In this document: piece by piece, positions 21,001 to 33,000 of the stretch
Layout of the letters: each line of letters opens with the position of its first letter
Numbering within the stretch: position 1 is the first letter of the stretch
DNA from: Elmis aenea
Lineage: Eukaryota > Arthropoda > Insecta > Coleoptera > Elmidae
Reading direction: 5' to 3'
NCBI GenBank assembly: GCA_947652605.1
Contig: OX393577.1
Coordinates: 48,645,494-48,709,493, forward strand
Length of the DNA: 64,000 nt
Position numbers and translations under genes: made by a program
The notes under the pieces: model-generated
Told to the model about the DNA's origin: nothing
Databases searched by the model: none
What the model saw: the letters and a program-made list of their open reading frames with translations, nothing else

Positions 21001-24000
21001 GGCCTTGGTTTCGTGATTAAACAATTGCAACGATTATTCCTAACTGTCAAATAATACATATTTTTCTGTAGTGCAAACAAGTTAGTGATTTCCAAGTTTT
21101 CAATCTATCGTTTTTCAAATAAGCATAAATATGAAATGTTGGAATGCTTTATTCTCTGTGGGAGAAATGATATTATGACTACAAAAATGTATTTCAATAA
21201 ATACCCGTAAAGACATCAGCCAGGTCGAAGCATGTTTCGGCGATTACGTGATTACTTAATAATTAATGGAAGCTTTGTTGAGTCGAAAAGAAACCGGCGC
21301 ACGGATTAAAATAAAGAAAATTTTGTTTTGCAAGCCGTACTGTCTTTAGGTGAGATGTGAGATAGAAAACACAATACTTGCTCGATTAACAGCCGGTACA
21401 ATGTTATGATGTTTCAAGTATCATATTTATCGTGAACGTCCCTGTCAAGGACTTCAAAATCGTGATCAGATGAGAAGAATGGAATTTGGTCGATGGTTCA
21501 TCAGAAAACATAATATCTGACGTCTTTCCGGGTATTTATTGAAATACATTAATATCGTTTCCCCTATGTAAATCAGCCATTATGTATTTATCGTCTGAAA
21601 ACAGTTATAGTAAAGTGCCCTAATATGGAATACTTTTTTGTATTCAGCAATAATATTTACATTTATTCAACAAAATTTTGCAAAAACGATTGTAAGGAAT
21701 TTGTAATAAATACGCAACACATTACTCGAATTCTGGTACGATATTACTGCAGATATTTCTTATATAGCTATTTTTTTTTTAAATGTTACTACTATTCCAT
21801 ATTAAGCTCCCGGGGAACCTAATATGGAATACTAGGGGTTCTTAATATGGAATATAGAATTATATAGGAAATATACATTAAAATAAACAACTGCTCATAG
21901 ATTAATATTTTATTTCTTTCTGATTTGCATTATTACTTAAAACCAGGGACAAAAACGAAAAAAAATCCATTCGTTTCTGTTCGGAACGAAAACGAAATAT
22001 ATCGTTTTCGTTCTTTTCGTTCTAACCGAAAAAATTCTTTTTTCGTTTTCGTGAACCGAAATAATAATGGTTAAAACCGGTTTAACAATTTTTTTTTGTC
22101 GTCAAAAAATCAATTTTCTTTCCAGTCACCACAACCCTCTATAAATACGATAACAATATTTGCGTCTCAACTAAAATATAAACGATGACGATGGGGTTTG
22201 ATGCTCACGGACAGCATTTTTTAGACTGGCGAACCATCGCCATATTAAATTTACCAAATCGTTAAACACATTAACATTTAACCATTTTAGTAAGTTTAAC
22301 ACCCGTAAGGTGCTAAAACACAACGTGATTAGGTTAAATTAGACACACGATCTATATCTAAAAATATGAAAATATAGCAAGTGCTGTTTTAAATTTGTTT
22401 TAGTACTAAAAATCTATGCATTTGAATTAAATAAGATTCTGCTGTAATTATTTAAAAAGACAAAAGAATGAATTCAAGTGGATAATTTACTAAATGTTAT
22501 AAATCAAAAAAAATATTTAAAAAAAACTTATATTTACTTGAAATATACTTTAACTTTATAGTTTGTACATATCATACAATATTTTCACATTCCGTAAAAC
22601 CTTACTAGCAACACATCATCCAATAAATCTTCTTTTACATTAGTCCTTTTCGAAGTAAGAATAAATTTTACTATTATTATGTCTAAACGCAAATAAAACA
22701 AACACATTGATAATATATATCCAATCAAATGTATATTCTATATTGATGATCTAAAAACCAAATTAGAAATAGAGAATATCTGTGCCATTAATTGTGTTAC
22801 ACGAAATTGCAAGTATAAACAATATGTTAATAGATATTCACGTAAATATATGGAGAAAAGTGAAGCTCACTTATTTCAAGTGAGATTTTTTACTGCCTCG
22901 CGGAGTCTCCCCAGCACAGAAGGTAAATTCGCGTTTGTGTTTAACAAATAAAATTGAAATAGCGACAAAACCGGTTAAAACCGGTTAAAACCGGTTAAAA
23001 CCGGTTTTGGAAAATATTTATTTCGTTTTCGTTCTTGAACGAAAAATTATACTTTCGTTTTCGGTTTTGTTTTCGTTCTTAAAAAAAATTCGGTTAATTT
23101 CGTTTAACGTTTTCGTTTTCGTTCCGTTCTCAGTCCCTGCTTAAAACAAACCAAAACTCTGTTATTTATGTAAATTAAATTATAATTCAAATGTCATTCG
23201 AACTAAATGTTGATAATTTATTTATTTTTTACAGGTAGGACAGTAGAATTGTTTTTTTTTTTTTTGGGTATTTGGCACATTTTTCGTCTGCCCATTTCTG
23301 ACACTTTTGACACTGAACACATATTGCTGTACTTAGTGACCATAATCATATTCATTATAAGGCACTTCTATGTATTTCATATTAGGTATCAATGTGACAT
23401 TTTAAAAATTGGTATATGTTAAACATGAAATGGCCCCAATCAAAATTTTGGTCTTTTTAATTGAAATGTAAAGGCTCAGGCTAAATAAACATGCAATAAA
23501 TTTTTTTATATTATTAACCCCAGCATATAATATTTTGCACTGAAAGATTTGGCCTAAAAACTCAGTAGGTAGCACGTCAAAAATATATTTGAATCTGTTA
23601 TGTAATCTAGTGAATATTTTTTAACTATTTTACATTTGGGAATGTGTGATCAATGTACAAATGGGTACATATACTTTTCAACAGATATCGCTTATTCATT
23701 GTCATAAAACTGGTGTATTCCATAATAGGTAACTGTTCCATATTAGGCACTTTACATACGGTACAGCATCGGCAACATTTTTGGCCACGTGATGTTTAAA
23801 ACAAGCGGCGTTAGATGCAGAAGCTGAATTTCCTCAAGCTTCACGCGCAATCTTGGAGGACACTTATGTTGATGATTTAATTACAGGGTCGGATAACGTT
23901 GCTAAGACAAAAAAACTGAAGGTAGAAATTGACAATATATTAAAGGTTGCAAAATTCAAATTACGAAAGTGGTGTAGCAATTCTGATAAAATTTTGACTA

Positions 24001-27000
24001 ATTGTTTAGATGCTGATAAAAAAAATGAACATGTAATAAGAGATACAAATGACATAAAACGTTAAAAGAGTTTGGCTCTTTGTTGTCGTTAAGTCCGTTT
24101 TTTGACGAAGAGGAAATAATTAGAGTAGGAGGAAGGTTGGAACTGGGAAATTTTAGTTAGGGTAAAAATTGATAATCCGGCATGAACACTTAAAAAATTT
24201 GCATGCAGGGGCTCAGTCAATTCTTGCAGCTGTTACAGAAAATTATTGGCCTTTAGGCGGTCGAAATGCCGTTAGGAGCGTATTGAAAGGTTGTGTTGTA
24301 TGTTTCAAGGTCAATCCAAGAAAAGCTGTTTTAAAAATGGGGAATCTACCCAAATTGCAAATTACTCCACCTAGAGCCTTTAGTCTGTCTAGTGTTGACT
24401 TTACCGGTCCTTTTCTGATCAAGGATAGCAAATTAAGAAACAGAAAATTAATTAAATGTTACGTTTGTATTTTCGTTTGTCTTGCAACCAAGGCGGTTCA
24501 TGTGGATTTGGTCAGTGATCTGATAACTGAAGCCTTTCTAAATTGTTTCAAAAGAGTTGTGAGCTGTGTAAAAAATCTAGAGTTTGATCAATATTTACTT
24601 GATAATAATGTTTTACGGAGATTTATGCCTCCTCGATCACCTCATTTAGGTGGTTTGCATTAAGCAGCAGTAAAATCTGTAGAGACTCATTTAAAAAAGG
24701 TTGTAGGAACTGTAAATTTAACGTATGAAAGAAAGCTTTGTCACTGTACAGGGTGGACAAATTTCGATGTTTTAATGGGTAATCTCTGTAACTATAAGAG
24801 GTATCAAAAAACGTACCGCGTATCCTCGATCTCTTTTTTCGAGAAAAAGTTAATGGTGAAAACTAAAATTGGTTATCATTTTTTGTTTTCGAGTTATTGC
24901 CGGTAACTCGATTTTTCGACTTTTCGTTTTATGACTGTATCTCGCTTGTTTATGAAAATAAACAAAAATAATTTTGACGTTATACAGGCACCCTTTTGAT
25001 AGGAATGCAGTGGCAAAGACAATTTTTCAAAAAAAAAATCTGAAATTCGAGTTGTGACATAAAGTTGTATTTTTTTAAATAGAACCCATAGTTGGCTATG
25101 ACTTATTTAAATTTCTTATTTTTTTGTCATTTCAAATATGTAAAGGTTGATGTATTTATTTTCAACAATACGTAAGTTACGTTTTAGTTATTTTTTAAAT
25201 AAAATTATAGTGGGCTGTGAAAACAAAAACAAAACAAGGTGTTAAACCTTTTAAAACTCATTTGGTACAAGTTACGAAGGTTTTGTAATTTGTTATTGTG
25301 ATAAACATTATAAATATATAAAAATAAGGAAACAACGATAAAGTCGGAATCTGCAGTAATGTAATTTATTGTAGTTTATCTTATGTTCAAATATTAATTT
25401 GTAATGTTTATCACAACCTACTATAATTTTGTTTAAAAAAAAAAAACTAAAAAACCTCCGTAACTTGCGTATTATTGAAAATAAATACATCAACCCTTAT
25501 ATACAGTGGTGATAGAGGACCTTTTTCTAAGAAATAATTTCAAGTACAATTTTTTTCTAAAATCAAATGTTAAGCAGATATCACCACTTACTTGATTTTT
25601 TTACACTTCTGCATTTAAAAGGCTCTGTCGCCGAAAATATCAATTTTATTGTAAAATACTTTGTAGTTTTTTAATAGAGCATTAAATTCTTTACAAAATT
25701 AATTATAATTATTTTTTGTCTACAGGTAATGTTTTAAAAGTTATAAGGCAGTTTGTACAAAAATTTGAAAAATTTAAAAACTTTAATTGCTTCTTTGACT
25801 TTACAACCGCTGTATCTTTAAAACGAAAGGTTGTACAAAAACACTGACGGCTCATTCCAGATAGCAAATTTTATGGGCTACAACTTTGGTCCAGTAAAAT
25901 TTTCGGAAAATCAAACCGATTTTTTGGAAAAGCTGAAAATAAGGAACAGAGTGTACAAAAAATATTCGAGAAATGTTTTGTATTTAAAAATGCTTTTAAA
26001 GAGAGTGCGATTATGAACTGAAAATGATGGAGGTGATTTTGAACACTTATTGAAGTAATTTTGTAGGTACATGTTAATTTTATTGCGTCAAGATGGATTT
26101 GCATTGTTTTGCATTTTATCGTTTTTTTCCCACCTTTTTCACTATTATAAACCTTTCTATATACTATACAGGGTGCGCCATTAGTGCGATAAAGTCCATT
26201 ATTGCCCTTAATGTCAACTTAATAAAAAAAAGTTTTCAATGAAACTTATAGTATTTCTACACGTGCATGTTTTAAAATTAGTTTCAAGTATACAGGGTGT
26301 TTCATAAAAGTGGGGCGTCACTAAAGGTATTTTTTTTAAATTGAACACCCAGTATATTTTTGCATAATCGAATTCAGCAAGAAAATCTCCATATGACAGT
26401 ATTTTGTTTTTTTCATTTTTTTGCGACGTTGCCAATTTATCTTAAAAAATCTTTGAATTTCCAGAAAAACAGGGTACAATACTTGTCAAGAGCACAACGT
26501 TATGAATAATAATTGGCAAATGATATTTTGCACATACAAAGTCAAAAGGTGTAGTCATAGTCTAAATACATCAAAATTAATTTATATTATACAGGGGGTT
26601 TCTTATAGATGTGCCAACTTCCCAATTTTCAAACATCAATAACTTTATTTTTTCAAATGGAACACCCTGTATATTATTACGTCATTTTGTTGCATTTTTG
26701 TTTTTCTTCAACTTTTCTTAATACTTACCTATACCTAAAATGAATATTTTCTGAGATATTTACATTTTACTTATTCTTATAAGCGTTGTGTAGGAATTTC
26801 CTAGTTTTCTCGGAGTAGGCCCCGACTTTGACAATAGAAACAATAATTTCTGTAGTAACAAATGTCAGAGTTAATTGCTGTCAATTGTTAAAACATAAAT
26901 AAATGAGTATAACATATGCAATATGAATTTTCCAAAAAAGAATTCATTGATACGGTCTATGTTCAGAGTGGCGTACTTTCGATGCCCATACAGGGGGGGT

Positions 27001-30000
27001 ATTTCGGTAATTATCAGAGATTTAAAAAAAAACTATATTTCGAAAATTAAAAAAGATCAAAAATCTGTTTACGACAATAAATTCCTCTCGAAAAAAGAAA
27101 TCAAGACTACGTACTTAGTTTTTTTCTATCTCTGATAATAACCGAGATACCCCCCTGTATGGGCATCGAAAATACGCCACCCTGAACATAGACCGTATCA
27201 ATGAATTCTTTTTTAGAAAATTCATATTGCATATGTTATACTCATTTATTTATGTTTTAACAATTGACAGCAATTAACTCTGACATTAATTTATTACTAC
27301 AGAAATTATTGTTTCTATTGTCAAAGTCGGGGCCTACTCCGAGAAAACTAGGAAATTCCTACACAACGCTTATAAGAATAAGTAAAATGTAAATATCTCA
27401 GAAAATATTCATTTTAGGTATAGGTAAGTATTAAGAAAAGTTAAAGAAAAACAAAAATGCAACAAAATGACGTAATAATATACAGGGTGTTCCATTTGAA
27501 AAAATAAAGTTATTGATGTTTGGAAACTGGGAAATTGGCACATCTATAAGAAACACCCTGTATAATATAAATTAATTTTGATGTATTTAGACTGTGACTA
27601 CACCTTTTGACTTTGTATGTACAAAATATCGTATGCCAATTATTATTCATAAGGTTGTGCTCTTGACAAGTATTGTACCCTGTTTTTCTGGAAATTAAAA
27701 GATTTTTTAAGATAAATTGGCAACGTCGCAAAAAAATGAAAAAAACAAAATACTGTCATATGGAGATTTTCTTGCTGAATTCGATTATGCAAAAATATAC
27801 CGGGTGTTCAATTTAAAAAAAATACCTTTAGTGACACCCCACTTTTATGAAACCCCCTGTGTACTTGAAACTAATTTTAAAACATGCACGTGTAGAAATA
27901 CTATAAGTTTCATTGAAAACTTTTTTTTATTAAGTTGACATTAAGGGCAATAATGGACTTTATCGCACTAATGGCGCACCCTGTATATTTACCGAAATTG
28001 TAATCCGTTAAATGCCTTATCCGCAATAGGCGACCGTTTTGCTCTACGACGTTTCGTTAAAAAGATTCGGAGTTTTTAAAAATTTACATAACTTAATAAT
28101 ATGCAATTTAACTTTTTTTGTAAAATATATTTGTTCGTTAGCTCCTTAAAAAATGATAAGGGATGGTTTTCTGAAGAATTTCAAACTTCATAAAAAGCTT
28201 TGAAACTGATGAGATACATAATTCTATGAATGCTATAGCATTTTTAAATAAAAAAATATCATTATTTCCCTTTTTTTTTTTCTTTGAAAACGACATAATG
28301 TAAAACAATGCAAATCCATCTTAACACGATAAAAATAATATGTAAGCACAAAAGTACTTCAAAAGTGTTCAAAATGATCTCCATCATTTTCAATTACATA
28401 ATCGCACTCTCTTTAGAAGCATTTTTAAATACAAAACAATATTTCTAGGAATTTTTTTTTGCACTCTGTTCCTTATTTTCGACTTTTCCGAAAAATCGGT
28501 TTGCTTTTCCAAAAATTTCACTGGACCTAAGTTGTAGCCCATGAAATTTGCTATCCGGAATAGGCCGTCGGTTTTTTTGTACAACCTTTCGTTTTAAAGA
28601 TACAACGGTTGCAAAGTCTAAGAAACAATCAAAGTTTTTGAATTTTTCACATTTTTTTGTACAAACTGCCTTATAACTTTAAAACCATTGCCTGTAGACA
28701 AAAAATTATTATTATTAATTTTGTAGAGAATTTCATGCTCTATTAAAAAGCTCTAAGGTATTTTACAATAAAATTGATATTTTCGGCGACAGAGCCTTTT
28801 AAATGCAGAAGTGTAAAAAAATTAAGTAATAATAAATTAAGTGATTAGCATTTGATTTTAGAAAAAAGTTTTACTTACATTTTTTTCTTAGAAAAAGGTC
28901 CTCTATCACCACTTTAAATATTTGCGGTGATAACGGGTACACCCTGTATTTGGAAAGACTAAAAATAAGGAATTTAAATTAGTCATAGATAACTATGAGT
29001 CTATTTAAAAAAATACAGCTTTTTGTCACAACTCGAATTTCGGATTTTTTTTTGAAAAATTGACTACGCTACTGCATTTTTATCAAAAAAGTGCCTGTAG
29101 AACGTCAAAATTATTTTTGTTTATATTTATAAACGAGCGAGATATAGTCATAAAGCGAAAAGTCGAAAAATCTAGTTATCAGCAATAGCTCGAAAACAAA
29201 AGACTATAACCAATTTTAGTTTTCACCATTAACTTTTTCTCGAAAAAAGAGATCGAGGATACGCGGTACGTTTTTTGATACCTCTTATAGCTACCGAGAT
29301 TCTCTATGGAAACATCCTGTACAGGGTGGCCTATTTTCGATGCCCATACAGGATATCTCGGTTATTATCAGAGATAGAAAAAAACTAAGTACGTAGTCTC
29401 GATTTAATTTTTCGAGAGAAATTCATTGCCGTTAACAGATTTTTGATATCTTTTTAATTTTCGAAAAATAGCCAGAAACCGATTTTTGGCACTATTCCAA
29501 AATGTTAAATATCTCGCTTAAACGAAAAGATACAAAAAAACATTAACGACATTTCTGGCATGACTTTTTGTCCTTAATAAGATAGCGAAGTTCAATTTTT
29601 TTTACTCATATCAATACCGATATATTACACCTAACTTTCTTATTTTAAATGGCAACCATAAGCAAATTATGTATTTTTGAAAAGCGCAAAAAATAAGCTT
29701 TTAATTCATGTTAAAGCCAACTATGGTTGCCATTTAGAATAAGAAAGTTAGGTGTAATATATCAATATTTGTATATGTAAAAAAAATTGAACATCGCTAT
29801 CTTATTAAGGACTAAAAACCATGCCAAACATGTCTTAAGGAAATGTTTTTCTGTATCTCTTTGTTTAAGCGAGATATTTAACATTTTTTAATACTCGAAA
29901 TATGTATAACCAACACCATTTTTGGCTCTTTTCAAAAATGTTAAATATCTCGCTTAAACGAAACGATAAAAAAAACTTTCCATACATTTTTGGCATGGTT

Positions 30001-33000
30001 TTTGGTCCTTAGTAAGATAGTTATGTTAGTTTTCTTTTACTCATACAAATATTGATATATTACATCTAACTTTCTTCTTTTAAATGGCAACCATAGTTGG
30101 CTTTGACATCAATCGAAAGCTTATTTTTTGCGCTTCTCAAAAATATATAATTTGTTTATGGTTGCCAATAAGAAAGTTAGGTGTAATATATCAGTATTGA
30201 TATGAGTAAATAACAATTGAACATTGCTATCTTATTAGGGACAAAAAATTATGCCAAAAATATCTTTAAAGTTTTTTTTTTATCTTTTCGTTTAAACGAG
30301 ATATTTAACATTTTTGAAAAGTGTCATAAATCGGTGTTTGGCTATATTTCGAAAATTAAAAAGATATTAAAAATCTGTTTGCGCCAATGTATTTCTCTCG
30401 AAAAAATAAATCAAGATTACGTACTTAGTTTTTTTCTATCTCTGATAACAACCGAGATACCCTGTATGGGTATCGAAAATAGTCCACCCTGTGCTATGTC
30501 AGATTAAAGCGGTATTAAACTCCAGACCGCTATATTCCTCTTCCAATGATCCAAATGACTTGTCTGCCCTAACTCCCGGTCACTTCTTAATTGGCGAACG
30601 ATTAACTGCTCCTACAACGAGATGCCATCGATGTCCCATCAAACAAGCTATCGCATTTTGAGCAATTGCAACAAATGGTAAAAAACTCTTGGAAGAGGTG
30701 GTCCCGAGAATACTTGTGCGGTTTGCAAACAAGAAACAAGTGGAAGACTGGTACGAGTTCTGATATCATCTTGGGAACCATGGTCTTGCTGCGTGACGAC
30801 AATCTACCGCCCCAGTATTGGAGGCTAGGAAGAATCGTTTAGGTACATCCTGGTGCCGATGGATTAATCAGAGTTTTGAGTGTCAAAATTTTTAGTGGCG
30901 TTGTGAAAAGGGCAGTAGCCAAGGTGTGTGTTTTCCAGAACAACTTCATTTGGGATTTTGCTAGTGAAATGGCGGATCTATTTCGATGTCTTTGATTATT
31001 TGTGTTACAAAGAGGTGGTGTTACGATGTTGTTTATCAACGAACACTTTACGATATTACCTACACATTTCTCCTATTTAAACACATGTAATTTTGAGCGC
31101 GAACAAAAGTGCTAGTTTTTTTTTTCGTGTGGACTCGATCGAGTAGCTCGAATAAAGTCTTGCACATCAAATTGAACGTCGTTTTTTTCTTTAAGCGATG
31201 TTTTTCTTAAATTTAAAATTAGACAATTATTTACCGAGTAATGGACGATTTCCTCGGGGTTTGCTATTTGACGCGACAACCAAAGAATTTTACCCAAAAT
31301 GTTTATCAAGTTTTTTGTTTGGTGTCAATTCGGCGTTTCAAATTGAGAGTTTATCGGTAATCGTAAAGCAATATTTTCCCTCTTCAAAAAATAAAGATAT
31401 TTAATCGGCCCACGGGTTATCAAGTTATTACCGATTTCGTCAAAAGAGGCAATTTCTTCTCAAAATGATGTTTTCCCGACAAAATTGCACAAAAGTTGTA
31501 CGCGTTTTGAGGAGCCATTTCGATTTTTATTATTGCACATTTTTCGTGAATAGTAAAACGAACCTTGCTCTCTTTAAATATGTAAACATATTTGAATTCG
31601 GTTCAGTGGTTTTCAAGTTTAGAATGATTTCGTGAAATGATGCGATCATCACGGCAAAGCAATTCTTTTAGCATTTGCAATGGTCAAACCTTCTATAATT
31701 TTTTTTTTTTTGTAATGTGTTGTACCATTTTAAATTCACCAATATTTTCTCTTTAAAAATAACCAGGGTGATTGATTGAGACCGGTACTTAAAAATATAT
31801 GAAGAATGAAAAAGGGTATGGATCTGAAATTTGGTTATGACCATAATGGCATCAGATCTGTCTACTGAAAATATTTTTAATATAACGACATTTCCAGATA
31901 TACCGAAAGTTGACGTCTACTTTCTTATTTCAAATACAATGGTCTATTTTTTATTGCATTTTCGGATTCAAAACATTATTTTAGAAGGACTTTTATTAGC
32001 ATTTCCTATACCTAAGTGCAGTCATTTTTTATATTTTTGGACTTTTTTGAAAAATTTTTGATTTTCATCGTGATGTTTAATATTATCTAACGCTGCCATT
32101 TTTGAAGAAAAAAACGCTTAAATATAGACCATGCCTAGAAGAAACCTTGGAGTACATCCTGGAATTTTGCAATCGATGCATTACTTACAGGGTAACCAAA
32201 ATTAAATTTTCTTTTAATACAACTTCAGACCACTAAAACTCGTTTTTTTTTTAATACAATGCCCAAACTGTTTTTCATTTTCTAATGCAAAATTACATTT
32301 TGCATCAATCTGTATTTTCTATACCTACCTGCAACAATTTTCGAGTTATTCAGAATTTTTGATAAAGTTAAGAGATATTGCAACATTTTTAAATAATAAG
32401 CTTTGGAAATGACAACAAATGCCAATATTAATAACTGTAAACCACTTTTATTGCGTTTGTCTGAAGTATCCATAAAAATGGAATATCAAGAGTATTCAAA
32501 CACGGGTATTTTGAATTTATTTTACATTTATAAACAATATCACAAGATTATTGAAAGTGCGAACGAATAGTTGTGCATTTTTAATGTAGCTTGTACAGCA
32601 TAGTATGTTAAACCCGAGTCTTGCGCTGCCAATCGAATTGACCGCTGAGGATAGTCATTAAAATATCCTAGGATGTTAACTTTGTTAGTTTCATTATTTG
32701 TAACACGCTTAGGTCGAATACTAGCAGATAAAAGTCCAGGCTGACTCTGTGACTAACCTATGAAAATAGCTACAAAATATCTGTAACGCAGTAAACTACT
32801 ACGGGTTCATTTGACCGACTGAGTTGTGTCTAATGAACCGTAAATTTTTACTCACCGGTTACATAACAGTGTCTAACTTGCAGCTCACGGTATTATAAAA
32901 AGTAATAGTTTAAATTTAAGATATACAATATTCCCGTCCTAGGACGGGCTATATGCTAGTACTAGCAGATTTCACTCTTCTAAATTGCAAAAAAATTGAT

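Larger units (their letters stand above)
24749..29319. mobile_element. Long-TIR 'CAGGGTGGACAAATTTCGAT' element holding several nested elements
   Basis: The left arm begins CAGGGTGGACAAATTTCGAT; the right arm contains the inverted series (GGTATCAAAAAACGTACCGC and its complement, GATCGAGGATACGC) and ends at 29319 before TA. The arms are about 750 bp on the left and 370 bp on the right. The middle is taken up by further elements starting at 25504. A shorter, internally deleted relative is at 50751-51233, and 35344-36914 shares inner sequence. It splits the integrase gene of the BEL/Pao copy. Confidence 0.8.

Noticed and set aside
26214..27938. Two identical 73-codon frames on opposite strands
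   Set aside because: They are the two arms of the same palindrome and cross element termini; no similarity to proteins.
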